Notes under the pieces: model-generated
What the model was told of the DNA's origin: nothing
Database searches by the model: none
What the model saw: the letters and a program-made list of their open reading frames with translations, nothing else
Assembly: GCA_029204225.1 (NCBI GenBank)
Contig: CM055109.1
Location: forward strand, 29,973,422 to 30,037,421
Length of the DNA stretch: 64,000 bases
Source of the DNA: Diphasiastrum complanatum
Taxonomy: Eukaryota; Streptophyta; Lycopodiopsida; Lycopodiales; Lycopodiaceae
Direction: 5' to 3'
In this document: one piece after another, positions 45,629 through 58,753 of the stretch
How the letters are laid out: each line of letters opens with the position of its first letter
Position numbering within the stretch: the first letter of the stretch is position 1
Position numbers and translations under genes: made by a program

Positions 45629-46915
45629 GTGGATGAAGAACTGCCAGATGTTGCGCTGTTCTATGTTGAAGCAGTACCTGAGTGGGCCGCAAATATTGTT
45701 GAGTACCTGATGCTAGGACAACCGAATGACTCCTTGACAAAAGTACAGAAGAGACAATTGATTCATAAGGCTCAAGCTTATCAATTAATTGCAGGACAAT
45801 TGTATCGTCGTGGATCCGATAATATTTTATGCAGATGTATTTTACCATATGAAGTACCAGATTTAATCATGTTTTCACATGATGGCATGGGTGGAGGACA
45901 CTTCTCTACAGATATTACTGTTCGCAAACTTTTGCAATCCGGTTGTTGGTGGTCTACGCTTCATAAGGACATAGAAAATTTTATTCAAACATGTGATGTC
46001 TGCCAGCGAGCACAACGGCCTACTCGACAGAAATATGAACCCTTACATCCGGTTTTATCGCAACCACCGTTTGAAAAGTGGGGACTAAATTATGTTGGTC
46101 CTATTCATCCTGCTACGCAAGGATCTCAAGCCCGATACATTATCATTGCAACTGATTATATGACCAAATGGGTTGAAGCCAAAGCTGTCAAAGTGGATGA
46201 TGCGAAATCTACGGCCAAGTTTCTATTATAATCAGATTTGGATGTCTGATCGAAATTGTCAGTGACCGGAGTACACACTTTGTTAATCAAACAATAAAGT
46301 GTTTTTTGAAAGAATTTTTCATTATACACAGATTTAGTACTCCCTATTATCCCAGAGGGAATGGACAAGCTGAATCTTCCAATAAGATTCTATGCACCAT
46401 TTTGACAAAGACAGTTGAAGCAAGTCGATCCGATTGGGAACATAAAGTATATGCAGCATTATGGACATTCGAAACTGCTTACAAAAATAGTACAAATCAA
46501 ACACCTTTTCAACTGGTTTATGGTCAAGATGCTGTTATGCCAATTGAATTTTTAATCCCATCTTTATGCATAGCAGCAACGGAACGATTAAATGATAATA
46601 TGTCTTTACAACTCCGTCATGAAGCGTTGCAGAAATTATGTGAAACCCGATTGATGGCAGTTCATGTCTTAGCAGGCAAGGCATGGCACGATTGTCGATT
46701 GCACAAAAAAGATCTGGAAGCAGGAGATCTTGCATTGATGTACAAAACCAAGCTGATCAAGGTAGGTTGAAAGTTACCGGGGAAGGCCCATATAAAGTGA
46801 AGGAAATTCTGAACTATGGCGCAGTAATTCTTGAGCACTTGGATGGAAAATGATTTGATACTTCGGTGAATGATAGCCGATTACGCAAGTTTTGGCAACC
46901 TGCTCCGCCAGTTTA
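45629..46915 (+). pseudogene. gypsy element 1 integrase
   Basis: The zinc domain is visible (HDGMGGGH...CDVCQRAQ), then FEKWGLNYVGPI, YIIIATDYMTKWVEAKAV, IEIVSDRSTHF, PYYPRGNGQAESSNKIL and NQTPFQLVYGQDAVMPIE. The first catalytic Asp is replaced (GLNYVG, where related elements have GLDFVG); the second Asp and the Glu remain. A frameshift at about 46230-46305 and a stop near 46768 break it. The post-integrase end reads EGPYKVKEIL and RLRKFW and stops near 46915. Confidence 0.88.
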
Positions 46916-47741
46916 GCAAGCTTGATCTAAATATTTTTTTTAATTTTATTTGTTTTTTTTTGTTTTTAGTGTTTAATTTGCTGACTTTTTTGGAAAAAGG
47001 CAGTTAGAAAAAAAAACCAAAAAGAAAAACAAAAAAATAAGGAAAGATTGATGAGCAAAAGTCAGGAAGTCATCAGCATAAAAAAAAGGAAGCACATTAT
47101 TCTTTTATGAAAAATGACTTAGAAAATTACTGATTGGGACAGATTTGGCCAATACAATATCAGGAACCTTCGCTGAGCTCTCAGACTGTACATCCACCCT
47201 TGATTTATCTACATTGAGGTGGGCGAAAGTTCTTGACAAGAGAAAATCCAATTTTTTGAGTCAGGCGAATGTTCAGTGATATGCCATTTTGGGAACCTTC
47301 GCCGACCATCATAACCTCATTATGAACCTTCGCCGACCTGGTAGATGATCTTAAAATGTCAAAATTAGATTGTCCATAGGTTCAGATTGTGAAAAAATAC
47401 ATTTATGACAGTACCTGGGCAAAGGACCCTCCTGGGCGAAGGTTCATCCTTCGCCAGCCCTGGAAAACGTTTGCCTGATAGGTTCAGATCCCTAGAAACC
47501 TTTGCCGAGATTTTTATAGCCTATTGCACATGCTTGCAAATTTTTGTTCAAAAGTGATCAACCAAACTACTATTCAGTGTAATGGACCCACCAAATTCAC
47601 CTATAAGTTGGCTGAATTCGATTCATTGCTCAGTTGTGCTAGCAAAGCTATTGCGATTTTTTCTTGCGATTAAAGCCTTTCAAATTTTCTACATTGCCTT
47701 CTGATACACTTTCACGTGTTTATAATTCCTTTCTGATCATC
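46916..47741 (+). other. gypsy element 1 spacer between pol and extra ORF
   Basis: Non-coding, with T- and A-rich runs (46930-47040) followed by at least six AACCTTCGCC or GGCGAAGG-type motifs between 47162 and 47510. These match those in the element's leader. Confidence 0.65.
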
Positions 47742-49273
47742 ATGTCTTCTACCGATACTTCCCAGTCTCCGCGCTATACTATCCATCGTGATGTCCCATC
47801 TGCAACGGACATCATGATTCTTCCTAGCACAAGCATGGTCACTCAGTGGATGACCCTTGCGGAGCCTCTACTCACTGCAATGGGTATTCATGAGAGAGCC
47901 TTTTCGGGTCGTATCAGTATGGATTTCATCACTCTTGCCTTCAGTACGTGGAAGGAAGAGAAATCCAAATTCTATGTCACTTTCCAGGGAGCCACACACA
48001 AAGTGCGCATCACTGAGGCTGCACTTGCAGCTATAGGAATATCATCTGGTACGCAGGTCTCAATCACAAGCACACCAAATAGGCCATCAAGCCATTTATT
48101 GACCTCACCAACGATCTGCACTGGACCAATGATGACTACCTTTTGGAAGCCATCACTGAGCCTTCCATCCACGCAGCTGCCCAGCTATTGAATAATTTCC
48201 TGATGGTTGGCAACCTGGGGAAAGACCGCATCACATCTCAAATCCTTCACAAGATAGTGGAATCCCACACTAAATTGGCCAAATCCCCTCTTGAACCACA
48301 TAATTGGTTCAAGATTGTTTCTGGTGAGCTCAAACAAGCAATTAAGGCCAATACTAAGCAGCAGTTCGTTGTTGGCTCTTTATTGTCCCTCTTAGCTGCT
48401 TCTCACTTAGAAAACAAAATCCATGGCTTCCACCTGGATTCCATGCTTTCGGTCTACGAAGAAGCATTGGCAGAATCATCCCATGAGGCCTCAAGCTCTC
48501 ATAGTCATCGTCGTCCACACAGCGAGATCGTAATTCCTGACCTCGTCAACTGCGCTTCCACCCCCTGCTGCTATTCGCACTAAACTTCCCATCCCCCTAG
48601 CCTCTGATGCTTTCCTCGTCTCTGCTCCCATACAAGGACAGTCTATGACCATTGGGCCTACCATTTCCATCACAGCTGCCCAGCCGCCTCAACCCCGCAC
48701 ACCGAAGCCACCTAACCTCACACACAAGGTAGCCCAACGCCCTTAACCCCAATCCCCTGGAAGAGGATTCAGACATATCCATGAATCTACTGTTGGTGTC
48801 GAAGATGCCAGCCAGCAACCTCACACACAAGGTAGCCCAGCCACACTTCGGGTCGACAAAGTTGTAAAATCACCAAAATAGTTCGACGCCACAGTGCTTG
48901 AAGGGTTTGAAGAGGAGGATATTTTTTTAGAAGAAGAGACCGTGGCACCTATTCCACGCCAACCAAGGACAGTACCATCAGGTCCTCCTGTTGCTGTCAC
49001 TGCCACAACCGTCGATTCTGGTGATGCTCTAGGGTTGGTTTCAAGCCTTGGGCAAGTGATCTAGTCTATGCTGGATAAGAAGAAGGAAATGGAACAGAGG
49101 ATCTCTGATCTAGGATCCGAAAACACTCTGATCAGTTAGAAAATTGTCCAACTGGATTGAGAGTCAAAGATAGCCAAACAACATGAAGAAAAGGCTGAAA
49201 GCGAAAAGAAGTTGGCCCAGCAACAAGCTAATCGCTTGGAAACCTACATCAGCTCCCTACAAAACGCGCTGAC
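47742..49273 (+). pseudogene. gypsy element 1 extra ORF after pol (proximal part)
   Basis: Starts at ATG 47742 (MSSTDTSQSPRYTIHRDVP). A globular domain follows (QWMTLAEPLLTAMGIHERAF, VRITEAALAAIGIS). After a frameshift near 48060-48140 come an alpha-helical tract (EPSIHAAAQLLNNFL), a Ser/His and Pro-rich linker with another frameshift near 48550, and a coiled coil rich in Lys/Glu/Gln (KKEMEQRISDLGSEN to 49273). It is cut by the copia inserted at 49274 and resumes at 55016. Extra ORFs downstream of pol are known in some Tat/Athila-type plant gypsy elements, but I recognise no named family. Function unknown; a structural or Gag-interacting role would be speculation. Confidence 0.6.
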
Positions 49274-50108
49274 TATGAAAAATGCAAAAATAAGCTTGGT
49301 AGAGGCCAAAAATCTTGTATATAGGATGATTACACATGTGTGGAGTCTGTTCCCATGTGTGAAAATAGTGTACTTGTCATGTACCATAATCATATAGGTT
49401 GTACATATGATTTAATTCAAGTTCTAGTGGCTAAAAAGGCCAAAAACTAGTTTTCTAGACATATGACACATGGCATCAATCTATTGATTGCATGAGCCAC
49501 ATCCTTTGGTTAGGTGTCACATACCATGTGTAGAGGACAGCTCACATGTGTGGAATAAGTTGAAGTAGATGAATTTTGACTTCTAGAAGATTTTCAAGTA
49601 GATCTCCATATAGAAGAAAAATGGACCAAAAGTGCTCAAAATAGAAGGTTTTGTCCAAGTGTCAGTTTTGCATGATGAATCATCATATGACAAAGCACCT
49701 TTACACATGTGGGATCAAAGGGATGATCAGTACCATGAGCTCTCACTTATTGTATATATAGAGCCACATTTGGCCATAATCATTGTGAGACACCAATCTT
49801 GGTTTTGGAAGCAATTTTGAGTGATTCTTTCCATTTGTCTACATTTGTTTTGATTGTTTTGAGGTTCTATCAATGTGTACTTGATTTTCAGGTTGAAGTC
49901 CGTACTCAGACAGTGTTTCACACGTGTGAAACCATAAAGTACACTTACAAATTAATGATTGTTCTTGTTAGGATTTTGTGTCTAGAATTGATCTAGATTG
50001 ATCTTGATCTGAAGTAGAGTGATAGATCAAGTAATCTGACAACCAATCTCTCTTGAGGATCAGATTAGGATCCACTCTTGGTCCTTTTTGTACCTTTTTG
50101 TACCTTTT
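49274..50108 (+). mobile_element. copia element 2 5' LTR
   Basis: Begins TATGAAAAATGC (the 3' copy has TGTGAAAAATGC, so the first G has mutated) and ends just before GGTATCAGAGC. It contains a TATATATAGAGCC core-promoter-like motif near 49751. The CACATGTG/CACACGTG palindrome recurs several times in this LTR (for example 49331, 49549, 49918). Confidence 0.85.
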
Positions 50109-50121
50109 AGGTATCAGAGCC
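50109..50121 (+). promoter_or_regulatory. copia element 2 primer-binding site
   Basis: GGTATCAGAGCC matches the initiator-Met tRNA complement used by plant copia elements. It sits directly at the LTR edge. Confidence 0.85.
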
Positions 50122-50699
50122 TAGTACAAGAGGTTTTGTTGAAATTGATAGGGTTAATCCAAATCAAAGCCAAAATTAGCAATTTTTTGGAAACTAGTCA
50201 AATTTTGTGTGGCGAGTTAGATTTGATAGCTATTCTCAAAATTTTTGGTCCAGATCTTGTTGTGGGCTGTAGTAATCCTTTTCACACATGTGAGGCCGTA
50301 CAGCTCCGGTTTTGACTAAGAAATAGAATTTGACTCACATACCTAATTTGAGTGATTTTTGGTGCAAAATCAAGCATTTTTTTTATAGAGAATCTAATGT
50401 TTTGATTAGTTCTTGGATTAGATCAGTCAAAAAATTAAAATTGAAGCTTGAATGAGGTACATTAATTGATCTACTCTGATTTTTTTATTGTATGTTGAAA
50501 TTGAAGAGAGAAATTGCTAAAAATCATAGATTAAGGAGTGATTTTGCAAGGTTGAGACTAGAATCTTAATTTCCATCATTCTAGATGGGTTCATGAGTGA
50601 TAGGATTGAGTCTATAAGCTTTCTAAATTGCTAGAAGACTTTAGGTTTAGATCTCTTAGAGAAACCATAAGAGTTTCTAGTGCTTTTTCACATTCAAAA

Positions 50700-52065
50700 A
50701 TGGCATCAATGGGTGGGTTTTTGCTTGAAGCTAGTGAAAGACTTACATCCACTAATTATGCTACTTGGATAGTTCGAATGGAGTCTTCATATCAAAAGTA
50801 GGATGAGTTCCTTATCTTTGAATGATGGTGATGAAAAAGCTAGCTTTTCCTTGAAAGGCAAGAAGAAGAAGTTTCCATCCAAGAAGACTCAAGACATGGA
50901 GATGGAGAACAAAGATGGAGCATCAAGCTCCAAAGGCAAGAGCAAGAAGGACAAGAAGAAGCTAAAGTGTTTCTTTTGTGGAAAAAAAGGACATTTTGCA
51001 TCCGAGTGCTACAAGAAGAAGAATGCCCAAGAGAAGGACAATCAAGGCAATCTTGTGCTTGAGGAGGAGGAAGAAGGCAATCTATCTTTGATGGTATCCT
51101 CACCACAAACATCTAATCAAGACACTTGGTGGATTGATAGTGGGGCAAGCTCTCACATGACTCACCAAAAAGACTACTTTTCTAATCTACTTTCTTACAA
51201 TAGTTCTAAGAGATTTATCTTCACTGCAAGTGATCAAGAATGTGAGATTGTAGGTGTTGGATCCATTCCTTTATGTCTAGGATCATCTAAAAAAGTAGAT
51301 CTAGACAATGTTCTTTATGTACCTTCAATTACAAAGAACTTGTTGAGTGTAGGACAACTTATGGATAATGGATTAGATGTACATTTCAAGCATGGAGCAT
51401 GTTCTATCTTTAAAGATGAAAAATGTATTGCTAGTAGATTCAAGCAAGGGAGGTTATTCAAATTGGATGCTAATGTGATAATTGGAAGTGTGAACATGGC
51501 AAGGGAGGAGCTCACTCAAGTGGAATTATGGCACAAAAGGTTAGGCCATCCTAACTACAAAGCTATGGAGACCATGGTGACAAAGGAGCTAGCAAGACGA
51601 CTTCCCAAAACCATATCCAAGTGTGGCAAGCTTTGTGAAGCTTGTGGACTCTCCAAATCTCATAAGCTTCCTTTCAAGAGATCTTTGATAAGATCTAACT
51701 CTCCTCTTAGCCTTATACACTCGGATGTTCATTCATTTTCACATGAATCAAATGGTGGAGCTCTAATGTATGTCACTTTTATTGATGATAAATCAAGATA
51801 CTCTTGGGTTTATCTCTTGTCTAAGAAAATTGAAGTTTTTGAGTCCTTTGTAAAATTCAAAACTCTTGTGGAAAAGCAACTTAATACTAGCTTGAAAGTA
51901 TTAAGAAGTGATAATGGAGGGGAGTACATCTCCAATAGGATGAAAGAGTTTTGTGAAACTAATGGCATAAAGAGAGAGTTTACTTGTACATATACTCCAC
52001 AACAAAATGGAGTAGCTGAGAGAAAGAATAGGACACTATGTGAGTGTGCTAAAGCTAGAGATTAG
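50700..52065 (+). pseudogene. copia element 2 gag (deleted), protease and integrase core
   Basis: Gag opens at ATG 50700 (FLLEASERLTSTNYATWIVRM) but stops after 33 codons. The chain resumes in another frame at 50803 close to the Gag C-terminus, so most of Gag is missing. From 50803 one frame encodes a basic tract, the knuckle CFFCGKKGHFASEC, protease WWIDSGASSHMT, the GAG-pre-integrase LWHKRLGHPNY, and an integrase core with all three catalytic residues (HSDVHSF, LRSDNGGEY, NGVAERKNRT). It ends at a stop at 52063 caused by a frameshift; integrase continues in the next frame. Confidence 0.92.
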
Positions 52066-54174
52066 ATGCATCTCTTTCTATTTCATTTTGGGGAGAAGCT
52101 ATTTTATGTGCAAATTTTCTTTGTAATAGAATGACTAATAGTGCCATTAAAGGACTTACACCTTATGAAGTACTGTTTGGCAAAAATCCAAATCTTAGTG
52201 ATTTGAAAGTTTTTGGATGTACTTGTTATGTACATATTCCTTTAGAAACAAGGAAAAAGGAAGATGCCACTTCTTTCAAAGGCATATTTGTTGGTTATAG
52301 TGAAAGTAAGAAAGCCTATAGGATATATGATCCTATTACAAAAAAAAGTTGTTGCTAGTAGAGATGTACTTTTTGATGAATCTCTCCAAGCCAAAGGAAA
52401 GGTAACTTCCAACAACACTCAACTTGTCAAAGATCATGCTATGGCCGAGGAGGAGCTTCATGAAGATGAATACCAAGTGGAACCTACTCCAAGTCCAAGG
52501 GTGCCAAGAAGATCAACAAGGACAAGGATTGAGCCATCAAGGCTCACTTATAGTGACAAAGGGGAGCAAAGGGAAGATTCTCAACTACTCAACTCTTATA
52601 CTTTCTTGACTACTATGCTTGAAGAACCAACTAGTTTTGAGGAAGCAAATAAGTCTCAATATTGGAAGAAATCTATGCAAGTAGAGTTTGATGTATTAAT
52701 GGAAAATCAAACTTGGAAACTTGTTGATTTACCTTATGGAAAGAAGCCTCTTACTTGTAAATGGATATATAGATTGAAATATAATCAAGATGGTTCCATT
52801 CATAAGTACAAAGCTAGACTTGTAGCAAAAGGTTTTTTGCAAGTCAAAGGCATAGATTATGATGAAACCTTTGCAGCTGTTGCAAAGCTTGTGACCATTA
52901 GATTATTCATATGTCTTGCAACTTCTTTCAAATGGGAGCTCTTCCAACTTGATGTGACAAATGCTTTCTTGAATGGACTCTTGGAAGAGGAAATCTACAT
53001 GTGCCAACCCGAGGGCTTCATCAAAGATGGAGAAGAAGACAAGGTGTGTCTCTTGAAGAAGAGTCTTTATGGACTCAAGCAAGCACCAAGAGCATGGTAC
53101 TCTAGGTTGCATTCCTATCTTATTTCCATTGGATTTGTTGTAAGTTCTTATGAACCATCATTGCACTACAAATGTCATGATGGAAAGATCATTATCTTAG
53201 TTTTATATGTTGATGACATTATACTCACAGGAAATGATCTAGATGGCATTAAGAATGTAAAAGTTTCCTTGTCTAGTGAATTTAAGACGGTAGATCTAGG
53301 ACTTCTTAAAGTTATACTTGGAATAGAAGTCACTAGAAGTAATGATTTTACCTTCATATGTCAATCTAAGTATGCTAGATCAATCTTAGCAAGATTTGGC
53401 ATGATTGATTGTAAAGGAGTTGAAACTCCTATGGAACTAAGTGTAAAAGGTTCTAAGGAAAGTGATGAAGCATCCTTTGAGGACATCACTACCTATAGAA
53501 TGCTTATTGGTTCCTTGATATACTTAACTATCACTAGACCAGATCTTAGTTTTTGTGTTGGCAAGTTGAGTCAATACATGCAAAGTCCATTAATGTGTCA
53601 TTGGAAAGGAGCAAAAAGGGTGTTAAGGTACATCTTGGCTACAAAAGACTTTGTCATAGTTTATGAAATGACTAATATTTGCTTGAGAGCATATTCAGAC
53701 TCAAGTTTTGTAGGTGACAAGATGGATAGAAGATCCATAAGTGCATTTGCTACATTCTTATGTGGAGAAGTTATATCTTGGCTTTCCAAAAAGCAAGATA
53801 CCATCTCCCTTTCATCAACAGAATCCGAATATAAAGCTATGACAACAACAACAAAGGAGGTTCTTTGGCTTAAAAGGCTTTTGGAGGAGCTACATGTGAT
53901 CAAGGATGCAGATATTCCATGCATATATTGTGATAATCAAGCAGCTCAACAAATTGCAAACAATCCAGTCTTCCATGCTCGAACAAAGCACATCGAGATT
54001 GCACATCATTTTGTGAGGGAGAAAGTGCAAGCAAAGGAGATCAAGCTTATTCATGTTTCATCATCAGATTGCATTGCTGATATACTCACCAAGGCATTAC
54101 CTAAATATCCATTTATAAAATTAAGATTGGCTCTTGGAGTTATAGATAGATCTATGCTAGATTTACCAAGCTAG
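52066..54174 (+). pseudogene. copia element 2 integrase C-terminus, reverse transcriptase and RNase H
   Basis: Integrase continues in a second frame (SISFWGEAILCANF, NSAIKGLTPYEVLFGK, LKVFGCTCYVHIP) to an A8 run at 52340-52347, where one extra A moves the frame. The third frame then runs unbroken to 54174. It covers SRDVLFDES, an acidic linker, and RT with QTWKLVDLPYGKKPL, KWIYRLKYNQDGS, FQLDVTNAFLNG, YGLKQAPRAWY and the catalytic LVLYVDDIILTG. RNase H follows with YSDSSFVGD, SSTESEYKA and YCDNQAA. Catalytic residues look intact. Ancestrally this would be one polyprotein frame. Confidence 0.92.
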
Positions 54175-54186
54175 ATTTTTGAGAAG

Positions 54187-55015
54187 TGTGAAAAATGCAA
54201 AAATAAGCTTGGTAGAGGCCAAAAATCTTGTATATAGGATGATTACACATGTGTGGAGTCTGTTCCCATGAGTGAAAATAGTGTACTTGTCATGTACCAT
54301 AATCATACAGGTTGTACATATGATTTAATTCAAGTTCTAGTGGCTGAAAAGGCCAAAAACTAGTTTTCTAGACATATGACACATGGCATCAATCTATTGA
54401 TTGCATGAGCCACATCCTTTGGTAAGGTGTCACATCCCATGTGTAGAGGACAACTCACATGTGTGGAATAACCTGAAGTAGACGAATTTTGACTTCTAGA
54501 AGATTTTCAAGTATATCTCCATATAGAAGGAAAATGGACCAAAAGTGCTCAAAATAGAAGGTTTTGTCCAAGTGTCAGTTTTGCATGATGAATCATCATA
54601 TGACAAAGCACCTTCACACATGTGGGATCAAAGGGATGATCAGTACCATGAGCTCCCACTTATTGTATATATAGAGCCACATTTGGCCATAATCATTGTG
54701 AGACACCAATCTTGATTTTGGAAGCAATTTTGAGTGATTCTCTCCATTTGTCTACATTTGTTTTGATTGTTTTGAGGTTCTATCAATGTGTACTTTTAGG
54801 TTGGAGTCCGTACTCAGACAGTGTTTCACACGTGTGAAACCATAAAGTACACTTACCTTCAATTAATGATTGTTCTTGTTAGGATTTTGTGTCTAGAATT
54901 AATCTAGATTGATCTTGATCTGAAGTAGATCAATAGATCAAGTAATCTGACAACCAATCCCTCTTGAGGATCAGATTAGGATCCACTCTTGGTCCTTTTT
55001 GTACTTTTTTCCACA
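54187..55015 (+). mobile_element. copia element 2 3' LTR
   Basis: 829 bp starting TGTGAAAAATGC after a purine-rich GAGAAG (54181-54186) and ending CCACA. It is nearly identical to the 5' LTR, with scattered transitions and a small length difference at its 3' end. Confidence 0.88.
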
Positions 55016-55137
55016 TTGACAACCGCACAAGATCAGGTAGATAAAGTAGTGCAAGATGCCAAGCAATAGGTGCAGCTGCTGAAGGGGCAGTTACAGATGG
55101 CCAAACAAGATCGCACACGACTTCAAGGTGAATTTCC
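55016..55137 (+). pseudogene. gypsy element 1 extra ORF, distal coiled-coil part
   Basis: After the copia, the translation resumes with TTAQDQVDKVVQDAKQ, a stop, then VQLLKGQLQMAKQDRTRLQGE. This is again a heptad-like Lys/Gln/Leu coiled coil continuing that before 49273. It then runs into the copia element 1 LTR copy. The rest of the ORF and the gypsy 3' LTR are missing. Confidence 0.6.
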
Positions 55138-55141
55138 AGTC

Positions 55142-55640
<499 letters not shown>

Positions 55641-55919
55641 GCCAATCATCCATCAGCCCTACAGGTGGACAATATCAGTGGATTTCCACTGGGCTTTACA
55701 TGCGTACCAGCAAGAGTATGTCCACTCTCCAGATCCGTTGTGAATAGCCTGTTTAAAAGGAGAACAAGCCTACATCCACATGCCAACCTTCAAAAGAATT
55801 AACTTGAACGAAGATTAAGAATCAAACAACCACATTCCATTAGAGAAAATTCTTAACCACAAAAGCTATAAAGGGAACGTGTGCACCTTGTAAAGAAAAT
55901 CGGCTGCTCTAATACCAAA
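55641..55919 (-). other. chromovirus leader with primer-binding site
   Basis: On the minus strand TGGTATTAGAGC (55906-55917) follows the LTR at 55920 by two bases and matches the initiator-Met tRNA primer site. About 260 bp of non-coding leader follows toward 55641, where copia LTR sequence takes over. Confidence 0.65.
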
Positions 55920-56488
<569 letters not shown>

Positions 56489-56489
56489 A

Positions 56490-57140
56490 AATTTACGTCA
56501 TAACTCAATTCACCAATCATTTCCAAATTTTTTGAAACATCCGTAAAACTTTGGAGCTAATTTTTCTCTTTGAGTCTTCTTTAATTTAGTATATCTATAA
56601 GGTTGTAACCTTAGATATACGAAGTCTCCCTCTGCAAACTCGCAATCAGTTCTCTTCTAATCAACAAATTATTTCATTCATTGTTGAGCTGCTTTGATGT
56701 GCTTCTAATTAGCTTTTAAAATAGTTTGCAATGTATTGAATTTGGTCCACTGCTACTGGAGCTACAACTTCAGTTAAATCCACATTGATGGGTTTTAATA
56801 GTTCATAGCCATACAATGCGTAGAAATGTGTCATGCCAATTGATACAATGTGGAGTGACATTATAGCAAAAATCAACTAGATACAACCATTTTATCCACT
56901 TTGTTTGGTGATCTGATACAAAATGTCATAAATGGCACTCCAACCATTGATTGACCCTTTTTGTTTGTCCATCAATTTTTTGATGAAAAGATGTACTTAA
57001 ACTCAATTTAATGCCTAACTTATTCATTAACACTTTCCAGAAATGGGAAAGAAATCTGCTATGCCTGTTGGTCCAATATCTATTCTGGAATTCCACGTAA
57101 TTTGTAAACATTCTTTAAGAATATTTGCACTACATTGTCA
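56490..57140 (-). pseudogene. Ty3/gypsy integrase and post-integrase fragment
   Basis: The minus strand gives FWKVLMNKLGIKLSLSTSFH with IDGQTKRVNQWLECHL (near 56930-57110), then in broken frames CEFAEGDFVYLRLQPYRYT and [12 protein letters not shown] (near 56530-56640). This is the integrase C-terminus and downstream tract of gypsy pol in order. Many stops. The fragment ends at the (TC)n tract, which is probably the point where the chromovirus entered. Confidence 0.78.
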
Positions 57141-58753
57141 ATGGTTTTGTAAGGCATGAAATAGCTAGAAATTAGAGTTAATCTGATATACATTTTATAA
57201 GCTTCAAATTAAATGTATAGTTTATTAGATTTACTGTTTTCAATAGTATTCAAAACTTGCCGCTATCGTCGGGCATTGGTCCCATAGCTGGCTACTTGGA
57301 TTAGTTGAGTAGCCACACGTAGGAAAAAATTGGCTTGTATAGTAGATTTCAGTTTCATCATGCTATACTCAGGGGCATGTCCAAGGTTTGTCCGTATTTT
57401 AGCCCATGTTGGGCCTCTTAGTCAGAGAGGTGCCTATTTTAGTGTATTGACTCTTGCTAAGCCCATGCATGTTGGGGCTTTCACCATACATACAGATTTC
57501 CCTTGTAATATAGTTAACTTTTTGTGAAGATGTGTATTTATTAAACAACGAATATACATCCGAATGAAGCAATATATATTCACATAAGAAGACAAGAGCT
57601 GGATACATATATAATGAAGGGACCTGCCTATATTTTTCGCGACATACTAAATATCACATATAAAGGACAAGTCCTCAGCAATGAAGCGACATCTACAACA
57701 ACCCTTAAATAAAGACACTTACATGAAACAACTCGATTCGAATCGACAATTCTAACTATAGTAATCTAAACTCAGGGTTAGATACATCTTTGCGGTATAA
57801 TCTACATACGTGTCAGATATATATTGGTTAACCTTATTCAGTAAAGCGACACGCCTCTAATTTATAAAGACGTGATTGTTCGCTCTGAAGATGATAAAGA
57901 GAAGACACAATTCAGTCTTACTCACCAGGAGATATAGTTTATGTATTCGCTGAGAGATAAAAGTTTATGTACTTGTGAGAGATCTTCTGAAGTACTCTAA
58001 CAATCTTTCTTATATAAACCTATCTTTGGTCAGACAGTTGCATAAGTACATTACAGTCTATGCTGTGTATCCGTAAAAGTGTTCTAATGAACTGTCTTAA
58101 ATCTAACTTATTCGTTCATTCGAATATTTGTTCGACACTCGAATACTTGTTCGATACCCGAATAACGTCTATCATCAGAAGTCTATCTCAGTCATCGATA
58201 GAAAAGTATGTATACAACTGAATTGATAGTCCCTGTCTGAAGAATTGAGATAAGATATCCGTATTCTGAATATCTCCGAACATATGTTTCTAACATATTC
58301 GAAGATTATACAAGAGATTTAACTCTGAGGAGAACACTAGTTGTTGAGGACTACTGTTTAACTTTTGTTAATCCAAGAATAAGATTAACTTATGATCACT
58401 GATGAACGAATACATCGAAATCAATCCGAATTCTTGCCGACACCTTAATCAGATAGAGTGGAGTACATTCGTACTACTCTGATAACAATTCTCCTGTAGA
58501 ACGCCAATTCTTCGATTCGAAAGAGAAGACTGATATTCCAATTTTAAACATTCATTTATCCATTAAGTAATACTGGTTACTTAACCCAAATGTCTGTTTG
58601 ACAACCAGACTAATTCTCCATTTTATATCATACGAATAAGTCAGAACAATATCAACATTATACCATAAAGAAGCTATCCTCTTGGGGATTCGACACTAAA
58701 TACTACAAAACTATACCAAATACAATTGGTTTACCACGACATAAAAAACCAAA
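57141..58753 (+). mobile_element. probable 5' LTR and flank of gypsy element 2 (limits uncertain)
   Basis: No coding content. A gypsy primer region follows at 58754 and gag starts at 58833, so an LTR must end shortly before. A TATATAAAC near 58012 is a plausible TATA box. The region is rich in TTCGAA-like motifs, as is the gag that follows. The left end cannot be fixed without the other LTR. Confidence 0.4.

Larger units (their letters stand above)
49274..55015 (+). mobile_element. Ty1/copia element 2, nearly complete, young insertion
   Basis: The element comprises 5' LTR 49274-50108, primer site, shortened gag, zinc knuckle, protease, integrase, RT and RNase H, PPT, and 3' LTR 54187-55015. 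The LTRs differ at only a few percent of positions. It is flanked by CTGAC (49269-49273) and TTGAC (55016-55020), a one-mismatch 5-bp target duplication, and it splits the coiled-coil ORF of gypsy element 1. All catalytic residues I can check are present, but gag is internally deleted and two frameshifts separate the pol domains. Confidence 0.9.

Noticed and set aside
43643-46915. Second (archaeal-type) RNase H domain typical of Ogre/Tat elements
   Set aside because: The sequence passes directly from the RNase H end to the integrase zinc domain, leaving no room for it.
48491-49006. Minus-strand ORFs of 60-77 codons opposite the gypsy extra ORF
   Set aside because: Shadows of the Pro/Ser-rich plus-strand coding tract; no motif of their own.
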